A stretch of 64,000 bases of DNA from Azospirillum sp. TSH58 (GTDB lineage: Bacteria; Pseudomonadota; Alphaproteobacteria; Azospirillales; Azospirillaceae). The translations under genes were made by a program, and so were the position numbers. The notes under the pieces were generated by a model. That model searched no databases and had not been told where the DNA came from. It saw only the letters and a program-made list of their open reading frames with translations. Each line of letters starts with the position of its first letter. The first letter of the stretch is position 1. The DNA lies in NCBI RefSeq assembly GCF_003119115.1, contig NZ_CP022364.1, positions 1,564,001 through 1,628,000 on the forward strand, in the 5' to 3' direction. This document shows, piece after piece, positions 1 through 7,526 of the stretch.

Positions 1-178
1 CCATGGCCTCCGTCAGGTCGGCGATGGAGGTCGCCTCGTAGCCCTTGCTCCAGAACAGGCGGGTGGCCTGGGTCAGGGCGGCTTCGCGGTCGAACGCGCG
101 GGGCCGTCCGCGTCCGCGGGCGGGCGGCGGCGTGTCGGTGCGGTGGTCCGCGGGCGGTGTCGGGCGTGATTTCTGCAT
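1..178 (-). CDS. TetR/AcrR-family transcriptional regulator (N-terminal part, cut by window edge)
   Basis: Only the first 59 codons are in the window; the rest lies to the left. After a Pro/Arg-rich leader comes RGRGRPRAFDREAAL followed by ATRLFWSKGYEATSIADL, the classic first helix and helix-turn-helix of TetR regulators. These are dimeric repressors that bind DNA through this domain and a ligand through the missing C-terminal domain. The ATG at 176-178 is used because the frame upstream leaves the conserved domain. It is divergent from the SDR gene at 328, and two near-palindromic 16-mers lie in the shared promoter region, so autoregulation and control of the SDR are likely. The ligand cannot be inferred. 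Confidence 0.88.
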   Translation of the reverse strand, partial: MQKSRPTPPADHRTDTPPPARGRGRPRAFDREAALTQATRLFWSKGYEATSIADLTEAM

Positions 179-242
179 CGATCACTATGTAATCCCGCCG
201 CCGCGTGGGGGCAACGGGCCTCGGCGTCCGTGGTCCATATTC

Positions 243-258
243 TGTATCGATCAACACA
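243..258. promoter_or_regulatory. Candidate TetR operator 1
   Basis: The sequence TGTATCGATCAACACA is an imperfect palindrome. It shares TGTATCGA...ACACA with the second copy at 299-314. A weaker relative overlaps the tetR start codon at 174-189. It lies in the divergent tetR/SDR promoter region. Confidence 0.5.
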
Positions 259-298
259 AAAATCATTGACCGACGCGGCAAACGCCTCTAGCTGTTTT

Positions 299-314
299 TG
301 TATCGAACGACACA
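299..314. promoter_or_regulatory. Candidate TetR operator 2
   Basis: TGTATCGAACGACACA reads as TGT-TCG-CGA-ACA on both strands, so it is a 16-bp near-palindrome. It ends 13 bp before the SDR start codon and touches the GAAAGG ribosome binding site. A bound repressor here would block SDR transcription. TTGACC at 266-271 could be the -35 element, but no good -10 is visible. Confidence 0.5.
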
Positions 315-327
315 GAAAGGTTGGGTC

Positions 328-1080
328 ATGGGTGAGGCGATTGGTGATCTGGTTGGAAAGCGTGCCCTGGTGACGGGCGGGTCGCGCGGCATCGGCGCCG
401 CCATCGCGCTGGCGCTCGCGGAGAAGGGCGCGGACGTGGCGATCTCCTACGAGCGGTCGGCCGAACGCGCCGCCGAGGTCGTCCGGGCGATCGAGGCGAA
501 GGGCCGGCGCGGGGTCGCCGTCCAGGCCGACAGCGCCGACCCGGCGGCCATGGCGACCCTGGTCGGCCGGACGGTGGAGGCGCTCGGCGGCCTCGACATC
601 CTGGTCAACAACGCCGGCATCGCCCGCCAGGGCATGGTCGCGGAGATGAGCCTCGCCGACATCGACGCGCTTCTCGACGTCAACGTGCGCGCCGCGGTGC
701 TCGTCGCGCAGGCGGCCATCCGGCATCTGAAGGAGGGGGGGCGCATCGTCTTCATCGGGTCGTGCCTCGCCGACCGCATCACCGCCCCGGGCGTCACCGT
801 CTATTCGATGACCAAGTCGGCGCAGATCGCCCTGACGCACGGCCTCGCCCGCGAACTCGGCCCGCGCGACATCACGGTGAATCTGGTCCAGCCGGGGGCG
901 ACGAACACCGACATGAATCCGTCGGACGGCGCCCATTCCGAAATCCTGCGCTCGCAGACGCCGCTCGGCCGCTACGGCCAGCCGGAGGACGTGGCGGCGG
1001 CCGTCGCCTTCCTGGCGAGCCCGGCGGCCCGGCAGATTTCCGGGGCCACCCTGACGGTGGACGGCGGCCTGAACGCCTGA
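328..1080 (+). CDS. SDR-family NAD(P)-dependent oxidoreductase (FabG-like)
   Basis: This is a 250-residue classical short-chain dehydrogenase. It has the cofactor motif TGGSRGIG at residues 16-23, NNAG at 94-97, and the catalytic set Ser145, Tyr159, Lys163 (YSMTK). The C-terminal end, SGATLTVDGGLNA, is the usual FabG-like terminus. The family reduces or oxidises carbonyl/hydroxyl substrates in the cytoplasm with NAD(P)H; the substrate here is not evident. The start at 328 has GAAAGG at 315-320 with 7-base spacing; an upstream in-frame start at 298 would run through the operator-like site and is less likely. It is divergent from the TetR gene, which probably represses it. Confidence 0.92.
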   Translation: MGEAIGDLVGKRALVTGGSRGIGAAIALALAEKGADVAISYERSAERAAEVVRAIEAKGRRGVAVQADSADPAAMATLVGRTVEALGGLDILVNNAGIARQGMVAEMSLADIDALLDVNVRAAVLVAQAAIRHLKEGGRIVFIGSCLADRITAPGVTVYSMTKSAQIALTHGLARELGPRDITVNLVQPGATNTDMNPSDGAHSEILRSQTPLGRYGQPEDVAAAVAFLASPAARQISGATLTVDGGLNA

Positions 1081-1115
1081 AGCCCAAACGCCTGATTCCG
1101 GAACCGGTTCGGGGA

Positions 1116-1134
1116 AGCCTTTGTTCGAAAAGGC
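1116..1134 (+). terminator. Hairpin after the SDR gene, possible terminator
   Basis: AGCCTTT pairs with AAAGGCT across a five-base loop, 36 bp after the SDR stop codon. There is no T-run, so intrinsic termination is uncertain. Confidence 0.35.
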
Positions 1135-1308
1135 TCTCCCGGACGGCTTCGGCCAAGGATTAACGATCCGTTAACGACGAATATGGGGCGACCCGAGGAG
1201 CGCCACGCCAACACCGACGCCAGCAACGGAGACGCCACAGATGCGGCACGCACCGATGAGAACGGCCGATTTCCCCGCCACCCGGCCGCCGCCGCAGGGT
1301 GCCGCCTG

Positions 1309-2514
1309 ATGAGCCGTTCCGCGACGCTCGACGGACTGCGAGGCTATTTCCTCGTCTTCATGATGGTCAACCACGTGGTGCTGGCCGGCGGCGTGCTGCT
1401 CGCCAAGGTCAACCACGCCGAACTCGGCTATGTGCAGGACGCCCAGGGCTTCGTGCTGCTGTCGGGCATCGTCGCCGGGATGTACTACACCCGCGTCTGG
1501 ACCCAGCGCTCCCCCGAGGCGGCCCGGCGGCGCCTGTTCGCCCGCGCCCGCGAGCTGTACGTCTCGACCATGCTGGTGATCGCGCTGGTCACCGCCATGG
1601 TGGTGCTGGTCCCCGGCGCGCGGGAGCCGCTGGGCGGATTTCTCGGCCATCTGGCGTGGCTGGAGCCCGGCACCCTCCTGGCGAGCGCGCTCCTCCTGCA
1701 CTCCCCGACCTTCACGGATCTGCTGATCCAATACATCCTCTACCTCGCCGCGACGCCGCTGCTGCTCCGCCTGATCCTCGACGGCCATGCCCGCAAGGTC
1801 GCGCTGGGCAGCGCCGCGCTGTGGGCCGCCGTGCAGATGGGCCTGCACGTCCCGGTGCTGAGCGCGCTCGACGACGGGCTAGGGCGGCTCAGCGACGGGC
1901 TGGCGGTGCGCGGGCCGTTCAACCCGCTCGCCTGGCAGGTGCTCTACGTCGCCGGGCTGCTGATCGGCAGCGCGGTGCAGCGGGGCCGCTTCGACGCCGA
2001 CCGCTGGTTCCCGGTCGAGCGGCCGCCCTGGCTGGTGCCGGCGCTGGTCACCGTGGTGGTCTGCGCGGCCTGGCACCTGTCCTTCGTCCATGAGCTGGTC
2101 GGCCCGGCCGTCGGCGAGCGCTTCCTGCGCTACGTCGACCGCACCGAGTTCAGCCTCGTCTACCTCGCGAACTTCGCGGCGCTGGCCTACGTCGTCTCCT
2201 GGCTGCTCATCGCCGGGCCGCGGTCGTCCCACCCGGTCGCCGCCGGCACCGCCCGGCTGCTCACCGCGCTGTTCAACCTGCCCTTCCTTCGGCTGCTGGG
2301 GCGGCACTCGCTGCAGGTCTATCTGTTCCACGTCCTGGTCGCCTACGCGATCCTGCTGATCGACCTGTTCGGCGGCCCCTTCAACCAGCTCACCAAGGCG
2401 GTCCTGCTGCTCGCCAGCGTCGCCAGCCTCGCCATCCCTGCCCTGTGGCGCGAGCGGAGCCGCGCCAAGCCGGCGGAGCGGGGCGCCGTCCGGATGGGCT
2501 CGTCGCGGGGGTGA
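1309..2514 (+). CDS. OpgC-family membrane protein (acyltransferase-like)
   Basis: The product is about 401 residues with roughly ten hydrophobic segments. It opens with ATLDGLRGYFLVFMMVNHVV and has QGFVLLSGIVAGMYYTR a little later, the signature of the OpgC/acyltransferase-3-like family. OpgC succinylates osmoregulated periplasmic glucans at the inner membrane; that activity is inferred from family, not shown here. Near the C-terminus FLRLLGRHSLQVYLFHVLVAY is also typical. The start at 1309 places the DGLRG motif right at the N-terminus as in relatives; an in-frame ATG at 1183 would add a hydrophilic 42-residue leader and has no clear ribosome site. It stands alone between an SDR gene and an exported hydrolase. 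Confidence 0.8.
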   Translation: MSRSATLDGLRGYFLVFMMVNHVVLAGGVLLAKVNHAELGYVQDAQGFVLLSGIVAGMYYTRVWTQRSPEAARRRLFARARELYVSTMLVIALVTAMVVLVPGAREPLGGFLGHLAWLEPGTLLASALLLHSPTFTDLLIQYILYLAATPLLLRLILDGHARKVALGSAALWAAVQMGLHVPVLSALDDGLGRLSDGLAVRGPFNPLAWQVLYVAGLLIGSAVQRGRFDADRWFPVERPPWLVPALVTVVVCAAWHLSFVHELVGPAVGERFLRYVDRTEFSLVYLANFAALAYVVSWLLIAGPRSSHPVAAGTARLLTALFNLPFLRLLGRHSLQVYLFHVLVAYAILLIDLFGGPFNQLTKAVLLLASVASLAIPALWRERSRAKPAERGAVRMGSSRG

Positions 2515-2670
2515 GGCCGCGGGGGCGCGGACGGACAGGACCCGTCTTGTCCTGGACAAGCCCGCCCCGCTGGGCCAAAGAGAAAGCATCAAAAGTGGTG
2601 GGACCGCTGGAAGGGCCATCGCCCGGCCGATCCCCGCCCGCCCTTTCGCTGCTGAGGACGATCGACCCGC

Positions 2671-4176
2671 GTGACGAGACGCGCCCATCATCGGTGGTTC
2701 GGGACCCTGGCCGCCGCCCTGCTGGCGGTGGCGCTGGCTCCGGTGCCGGCCCAGGCCGACCCCCGCTTCGTGCCCGGCCCCTGCTGGTTCTCCGTGCCGG
2801 AGGGCGAGGCCGCGCTGTGCGGGACCGTCGGCGTGCCCGACCGGCGCGACCGGCCGGCGGCGCGGGCCTTCCGCCTGCCGGTCGTCGTCCTGCTCTCCAC
2901 CGCCAAGCAGCCGTCCCCCGACCCCGTCCTGTTCCTGGAGGGCGGCCCCGGCGCCTCCCCCTTCGGCAGCGGCGAGGCGGTGGAGGAGCGGATGGAGGTG
3001 TGGTGGTCGCTGACCGCCGGCTTCCGCCGGTCGCGCCACGTCGTTCTGTTCGACCCGCGCGGCGCCGGGCGGGCCGAGCCGGACACCGACTGCCCGGAAC
3101 TGGACGTGCTGGGCGCCTCGCCCCGCCTGCGCCCGGTGTCGCGGGACCGCCGCGCCGCGCTGGAGCGCACGGCCATCGCCGCCTGCCGCGACCGCTTCAC
3201 CGCCAACGGGCTGGACGGCGCCATGTTCACCACCCCCATCGCCGCCGACGACGCCATGGACGTCGCCGCGGCGCTGGGCGCGCAGCGGGTCAATCTGTTC
3301 GCCGTGTCCTACGGCACGCGGGTGGCGTTGGAGATCCTGCGGCGCCATGGCGGGCGGGTGCGCACGGCGGTGCTCGATTCCATCTACCCGCCCGACGTCA
3401 ACGCGACGGAGGAGGCGCCCTGGCTGGTGCACCGGGCGTTCCGGCGGCTGTTCGACGACTGCGCGGCCAACCGCGTGTGCCGCGCCGCCTATCCGGACCT
3501 GGAGCGCCATCTTCTGGAGCTGGTGGAGCGGCTGGGCAAGGCCCCGGTCGACGTGCCGGTGGGCGATCCGGAGATTCCGCGCTGGGCGCGCATGGACAGC
3601 GCCGCCGCCCTGTCGGCCCTGCTGGAGGCGATGGCCGAGGGCGAGAGCGTGCCCCGCCTGCCCGCGCTGATCGAACGGGCGTGGCGCGGGCGCTACGACC
3701 GCCTGACCGACTGGGTGCCCGCCCCCTGGCTGGGCGACCCCGACTCGGCGGAGGGCATGGCGTTCTCCATCGAATGCCGGGAGACGGTGAACCCCGCCGA
3801 CCCGCTGCGGCTGGCCGACGCCGCGCGCCGCTTCGCCCCCTACGGGGCCGTCACCGCCGACGATCCCGGCCGGCGCGTCTGCGCCCAATGGCCCGCCGCC
3901 GCGCAGGAGGCGTCGGAGCGGCTGCCGGTGGCCAGCGCGGTGCCGGTGCTCCTGCTGTCCGGCGCCTACGACCCGCTGACCCCGCCGGACTGGGCGGAGC
4001 GCGCCGCGGCGACCCTGCCGAAAAGCCGGCATCTGGTCTTCCGCAGCGCCGGCCATCTGGTCACCGCGTCGGACGACTGCGCCGTCGCCGCCGCCACCCA
4101 GTTCGTGGACTCGGAAACCCTGCCCGCCAACGCCTGCCCGGCGGCGGCCAAGCCGCCGGGGTTCCAGCCGCCGTGA
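2671..4176 (+). CDS. Exported alpha/beta hydrolase (TAP/prolyl-aminopeptidase-like)
   Basis: This 501-residue protein starts at GTG. Its N-terminus (WFGTLAAALLAVALAPVPAQA) is a signal peptide, so it should act in the periplasm or outside. The fold shows GGPGAS near residue 94 (oxyanion region), the nucleophile elbow VSYGT with Ser213, Asp434 in GAYDPLTPPDW and His462 in SAGHLV, a complete Ser-Asp-His triad. The late Asp/His pair is characteristic of the TAP-like C-terminal region. Relatives are exported peptidases or esterases; the substrate is unknown. Paired cysteines suggest disulfides. It converges on speE with a gap of only 15 bp. Confidence 0.85.
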   Translation: MTRRAHHRWFGTLAAALLAVALAPVPAQADPRFVPGPCWFSVPEGEAALCGTVGVPDRRDRPAARAFRLPVVVLLSTAKQPSPDPVLFLEGGPGASPFGSGEAVEERMEVWWSLTAGFRRSRHVVLFDPRGAGRAEPDTDCPELDVLGASPRLRPVSRDRRAALERTAIAACRDRFTANGLDGAMFTTPIAADDAMDVAAALGAQRVNLFAVSYGTRVALEILRRHGGRVRTAVLDSIYPPDVNATEEAPWLVHRAFRRLFDDCAANRVCRAAYPDLERHLLELVERLGKAPVDVPVGDPEIPRWARMDSAAALSALLEAMAEGESVPRLPALIERAWRGRYDRLTDWVPAPWLGDPDSAEGMAFSIECRETVNPADPLRLADAARRFAPYGAVTADDPGRRVCAQWPAAAQEASERLPVASAVPVLLLSGAYDPLTPPDWAERAAATLPKSRHLVFRSAGHLVTASDDCAVAAATQFVDSETLPANACPAAAKPPGFQPP

Positions 4177-4191
4177 GCCCCAGGGACAGGC

Positions 4192-5067
4192 TTACTTCAG
4201 CGCGTCCAGCATGAAGGCCGGCAGGGCGAAGCTGGCGACGTGGATGTCGGGCGTGTAGTAGCGGGTGGCCAGCCCCGCCGCGGCGAAGCGCGGACGGATC
4301 GCCTCCGCCGTCTGGCGGCGCAGCGCCGCGTCGTCGGTCGCCCAGCCGAAGGCCATGAAGCCGCCGTAGTAGCTGGGCACCGGTGCCACGAAGAAACTCG
4401 CGTCCCCGAACAGCCGGCCGAGCCGCCGGTGGCTGTCCTTCAGCTCGCCCGGCTGGAGGAAGGGCACGCCGTTCTGGGTGACCAGCACGCCGCCGGGGGT
4501 CAGCCGCGCCTTGCAGTCGGCGTAGAACGCCTCGGTGAAGAGGACGGCGCCCGGCCCGTGGGGGTCGGTGGAATCGACGATGATGACGTCGAACCGCTCC
4601 GTGGTCTCCTTGACGCCCTTATTTTTTACGAAGGCGCAGCCGTCGGCGATCACCAGATCGGTGCGCGGATCGTCGAAGGCGCCGGCGCTGATCGACGGCA
4701 GATGGGCGATGGACAGGTCGACCACCGAGCGGTCGATCTCCACCATCGTCACCCGCTCCACCGCCTTGTGCTCCAGGCAGCGGCGCAGCATGCCGCCGTC
4801 GCCGCCGCCGACGATCAGCACGCGGCGGACACGCCCATGCGCCAGGATCGGCACATGGGTCAGCATCTCGTGATAGACGAACTCGTCGCCCTCGGTGGTC
4901 TGGACGACGCCGTCGAGCGCCATCACGCGGCCCAGGACCGGGTTCTCGAAGATCACCAGGTCCTGGAGGCCGGTGCGATCGCGGTGCAGGACGCGGCCCA
5001 TGCGCAGGCGCTGGGCCACGTCCTTGTGCAGCGTCTCGTCGTACCAGCCGGAGCCGGAGTCGCTCAT
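4192..5067 (-). CDS. speE: Spermidine synthase (polyamine aminopropyltransferase)
   Basis: The enzyme transfers the aminopropyl group of decarboxylated S-adenosylmethionine to putrescine, making spermidine in the cytoplasm. The 291-residue protein carries YHEMLTHVPILAH, the cofactor loop VLIVGGGDGGMLRRCLEH, VEIDRSVVDL, and the catalytic region IIVDSTDPHGPGAVLFTEAFY with the DSTDP motif. Length and motif order are normal. The start codon overlaps the speD stop by four bases (ATGA), so the two are translationally coupled; SpeD supplies the aminopropyl donor. The pair is divergent from the glutamine hydrolase gene at 5783. Confidence 0.96.
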   Translation of the reverse strand: MSDSGSGWYDETLHKDVAQRLRMGRVLHRDRTGLQDLVIFENPVLGRVMALDGVVQTTEGDEFVYHEMLTHVPILAHGRVRRVLIVGGGDGGMLRRCLEHKAVERVTMVEIDRSVVDLSIAHLPSISAGAFDDPRTDLVIADGCAFVKNKGVKETTERFDVIIVDSTDPHGPGAVLFTEAFYADCKARLTPGGVLVTQNGVPFLQPGELKDSHRRLGRLFGDASFFVAPVPSYYGGFMAFGWATDDAALRRQTAEAIRPRFAAAGLATRYYTPDIHVASFALPAFMLDALK

Positions 5068-5573
5068 GACCCGGTTTCGCCGCGCAGCAGTTCGTCGCAC
5101 TTCACGCCCGTGGGCTTGAAGGCGCGCTCCAGCACCGGGATGGCCTTCATGGGCTGGGCGTCGCCGCACATGAAGATGTCCAGCGCGGCGTAGCCGCGTT
5201 CCGGCCAGGTGTGGATGCTGATGTGCGACTCGGCGAGCACCGCCACGCCGGAGATGCCGCCGTTCGGCGTGAAATGATGCAGATGGATGTGCAGGAGCGT
5301 CGCCCCCGCCACCTCCACGGACTCGATCAGCGTGGAGCGGACATGGTCCAGCTCGTCCAGACGTTCGGCGCCCCACAGATCGACGATCAGGTGCGTGCCG
5401 GCGCAGACCTTGCCATCGCGGACGATGAAATGATCCTTGCGGTCGTCTGTGGATTCCTTCCAGGGACCAGAAGTCACGTTGGTCCGGTTGGAGATTTGTC
5501 CTTCCGTTTGGGCTTTCCTTGGATCGCTTCCCAAGTCCATCCCCAATTGGAAGAGAGAAGCGGTCTTCGCCAT
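5064..5573 (-). CDS. speD: S-adenosylmethionine decarboxylase proenzyme
   Basis: This pyruvoyl enzyme decarboxylates S-adenosylmethionine for spermidine synthesis. The proenzyme self-cleaves between Glu115 and Ser116 in LAESHISIHTWPERGYAALD; the new N-terminal Ser becomes the pyruvoyl group. His121 and Cys136 (FMCGDA) complete the known active site of the bacterial class. The 169-residue product has about 45 residues ahead of the core HFIVRDGK, longer than compact family members, so a later start is possible. It is first in the speD-speE unit. A nested inverted repeat lies 57-95 bp upstream of the start. Confidence 0.94.
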   Translation of the reverse strand: MAKTASLFQLGMDLGSDPRKAQTEGQISNRTNVTSGPWKESTDDRKDHFIVRDGKVCAGTHLIVDLWGAERLDELDHVRSTLIESVEVAGATLLHIHLHHFTPNGGISGVAVLAESHISIHTWPERGYAALDIFMCGDAQPMKAIPVLERAFKPTGVKCDELLRGETGS

Positions 5574-5629
5574 CGTTCTCCCCCATCAGCAGATGTTCCG
5601 CGCAGATGGCGCGGAGGAGGGGGGCATAT

Positions 5630-5668
5630 GGGACAAATTCGCATGCGAATCAACACAATTCTGTCCCG
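5630..5668. promoter_or_regulatory. Nested palindrome in the speD / C26-hydrolase divergent region
   Basis: The core ATTCGCATGCGAAT at 5637-5650 is a perfect 14-bp palindrome. It is flanked by GGGACAAATT on the left and AATTCTGTCCC on the right, which are inverted relative to one another. On the minus strand TTGATT, a 17-bp spacer and CATATG overlap it as a weak promoter for speD. It could be an operator serving both directions. Confidence 0.45.
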
Positions 5669-5782
5669 GCATCTCCTTTGTGCTTGGCGGCAGGCCTCTG
5701 GCGCGGTGCGCGGCGGCGGCGCATAATCGCCTGTCCGCCGCCTTCCGGAGCGGTTTGGCAATCCTGTCTGGAGGTCCCCGCC

Positions 5783-6544
5783 ATGACCCGCAAGCCGCTG
5801 ATCGGCGTTCCCGCCTGCACCCGCATGATGGGGGAGCATCCCTTCCACGTCGTCGGCGACAAGTATGTCCGCGCGGTGTCGGACGGGGCCGGCGGCATGC
5901 CGCTGCTGATCCCGGCGCTGGGAACGGCGCTGGACATGGACGAGGTGGCCGGCCGGCTCGACGGGTTGCTGGTCACCGGAAGCCCGTCGAACGTCGAGCC
6001 GCACCGCTACGGCGGGGCGCCCAGCGAGCCGGGCACCATGCACGATCCGGAGCGCGACGACACCACCCTGCCGCTGATCCGCGCCGCGCTGGAGATGGGC
6101 GTGCCGCTTCTTGGCATCTGCCGCGGCTTCCAGGAGCTGAACGTGGCGCTGGGCGGCACGCTGCACCAGCGGGTGCACGAGGTGCCGGGCTACGCCAACC
6201 ACCGCGAGGACAAGGAGGCGCCGCTGGCCGTGCAGTACGGGCCGTCGCACAGCGTGCGGCTGACCCCCGGCGGCGTGCTGGAGAGGCTGGCCGGCGGCGA
6301 GGCGGCGGTGACCGTCAATTCCCTGCACGTGCAAGGGATCGACCGGCTGGCCGACGGGCTGATCGTGGAGGCGATGGCCGAGGACGGGCTGGTCGAGGCG
6401 GTGCGGGTGGCGGGGGCGCCGGCCTTCGCGCTGGCCGTGCAGTGGCACCCGGAATGGCGGTTCTGGGAGAACCCGCTGTCGGCGGCGATCCTGCGCGCCT
6501 TCGGAAGCGCCGCCGCCGACCGGGCGCGGCGGCGCCTTTCCTGA
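5783..6544 (+). CDS. Class I glutamine amidotransferase-like hydrolase, peptidase C26 (PuuD-type)
   Basis: The 253-residue protein has the C26 fold: GLLVTGSPSNVEPHRYGG, the nucleophile Cys113 in LLGICRGFQELNVALGG, and His222/Glu224 in VQWHPEW. PuuD hydrolyses gamma-glutamyl-GABA in putrescine breakdown. Other C26 members act on different gamma-glutamyl compounds, so the exact substrate is inferred. Its place next to speD-speE fits a polyamine role. GGAGGT at 5770-5775 sets the start at 5783. The last codons form a strong GC stem, followed directly by another hairpin at 6539-6560. Confidence 0.87.
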   Translation: MTRKPLIGVPACTRMMGEHPFHVVGDKYVRAVSDGAGGMPLLIPALGTALDMDEVAGRLDGLLVTGSPSNVEPHRYGGAPSEPGTMHDPERDDTTLPLIRAALEMGVPLLGICRGFQELNVALGGTLHQRVHEVPGYANHREDKEAPLAVQYGPSHSVRLTPGGVLERLAGGEAAVTVNSLHVQGIDRLADGLIVEAMAEDGLVEAVRVAGAPAFALAVQWHPEWRFWENPLSAAILRAFGSAAADRARRRLS

Positions 6545-6560
6545 AAATATGATTTCAGGA
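6539..6560. terminator. Hairpin at the end of the C26 hydrolase gene
   Basis: TCCTGAAA and TTTCAGGA form a perfect 8-bp stem around a six-base loop and include the stop codon. It sits between convergent genes and lacks a T-run. Confidence 0.35.
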
Positions 6561-6633
6561 CAATAGATCAGGTCAACAATTGGCGGGTGCCGCGTGCCCA
6601 GGAATTGGGCACGCCGCCCTCAACCCATCGGCG

Positions 6634-7128
6634 TCAGCCGGCCCGCGAGATGCGGCGGAGGAAGTCGATGAGCTGCGCCTGCTCCTCGGCCGAGAGATCC
6701 TTCACCATGGCCTTGTCATGGGCCTGGATGCGCGGAATCAGCTCGTCCAGCAGCTTCTCCCCTTCCGGGGACAGGCGGAGCGCGTAGGAGCGGCGGTCGT
6801 TGGGCGAGGGCGCCCGGATGACCAGACCGCGCGACTCGAGCCGGTCGATGACCGCGACCATGGTCGAACGGTCGATGCCCACCGCCGAGCCCAGGTCGGA
6901 CTGCGACAAGCCCTCGTTCTCCTTGATCATGATCAGGACGCCGAACTGTCCCGGCGTCATGTCGTGGGGCGCCACGGCGTTCTGGAAGCTCTGGAACACG
7001 GCCACCTGCGCCTTGCGCAGATTGTAGCCGACGAGCTCCGGCAGAGGGCCGAGGGCCATCTTTCCGGTCTTGCTCGGACGCTGGCGGGTGCGCCGGTCCG
7101 AGGGGGTGGGGCGGTCGATGTCGGTCAA
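6634..7128 (-). CDS. MarR-family transcriptional regulator
   Basis: The product (up to 164 residues) has the MarR winged-helix order: VAPHDMTPGQFGVLIMIKENEGLSQSDL, then the recognition helix GIDRSTMVAVIDRLESRGLV and the wing IRAPSPNDRRSYALRLSPEG. MarR dimers usually repress adjacent or divergent genes and respond to aromatic compounds. The start is uncertain: the long form begins at a TTG (7128), while an ATG at 7057-7059 removes a charged 23-residue leader and still keeps the whole domain. The divergent downstream neighbour on the plus strand is a FAH-family hydrolase with an RNA candidate between them, so direct control of that gene is only a guess. Confidence 0.9.
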   Translation of the reverse strand: MTDIDRPTPSDRRTRQRPSKTGKMALGPLPELVGYNLRKAQVAVFQSFQNAVAPHDMTPGQFGVLIMIKENEGLSQSDLGSAVGIDRSTMVAVIDRLESRGLVIRAPSPNDRRSYALRLSPEGEKLLDELIPRIQAHDKAMVKDLSAEEQAQLIDFLRRISRAG

Positions 7129-7142
7129 CGTGAAAGCCGTCG

Positions 7143-7171
7143 TTTATTGACTGGTCTATTGGTCGTGTAAA
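7143..7171 (-). promoter_or_regulatory. Candidate promoter of the marR gene
   Basis: On the minus strand TTTACA (7171-7166), a 17-bp spacer and AATAAA (7148-7143) resemble a sigma-70 promoter. TGGTC occurs twice, three bases apart, inside the spacer, a possible regulator contact. Confidence 0.35.
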
Positions 7172-7270
7172 ATGCAGGCAGGTGCCGATTTTGTCAGCAA
7201 GAACCACACAATCCGCTCCGAATGCATAGCACCCATTCCCGTTACGCATTGGTTCCACCCGGAAGCGGCT

Positions 7271-7425
7271 CCACCTCTAGCCCTATGAAGTGATCGCGCT
7301 CCTGACCCCGGACCCCCCGGAAACAGGCATGCCGGCGCGGTTGCCCGCCGACGGTTCATTCCCCTGCCGCAGACGGGTTCCAAAAACGGAGCTTCCGACG
7401 CCCGGTCCCCCCCAGGCCGGGCGTC
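7271..7425 (+). ncRNA. Structured RNA candidate, possibly 6S RNA (ssrS)-like
   Basis: This stretch has no credible coding sequence but much potential base-pairing. GCTCC near 7298 can pair with GGAGC near 7388, and GGACCC near 7310 with GGGTTCC near 7375, giving an extended rod with internal loops. The end CGGAGCTTCC resembles the 3' end I remember for 6S RNA. A stem GACGCCCGG/CCGGGCGTC (7397-7405 with 7417-7425) and a strong intrinsic terminator at 7435-7464 follow. Boundaries are approximate. The assignment to 6S is from memory of the family; an unrelated leader or small RNA is the alternative. Confidence 0.4.
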
Positions 7426-7434
7426 TTCGCGCCA

Positions 7435-7464
7435 AAGCCCCGGCCCAACGGCTGGGGCTTTTTT
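7435..7464 (+). terminator. Intrinsic terminator upstream of the FAH-family gene
   Basis: AAGCCCC pairs with GGGGCTT, with an inner GCC/GGC stem, followed directly by a run of Ts. It points rightward although no plus-strand protein gene precedes it within 890 bp. It therefore most likely ends a non-coding transcript. Confidence 0.8.
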
Positions 7465-7526
7465 CTGGGGCTCTTTCCGGTAGGGTGGTTGCCCGAACCG
7501 CACCCCCTCCGAAAGAAAGGCGCGCC

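Noticed and set aside
1879..4056. Long open frame on the minus strand over the OpgC and hydrolase genes
   Set aside because: It is opposite to two genes with clear family motifs, is His/Arg/Gly-rich and has no recognisable domain. GC-rich DNA gives many such frames.
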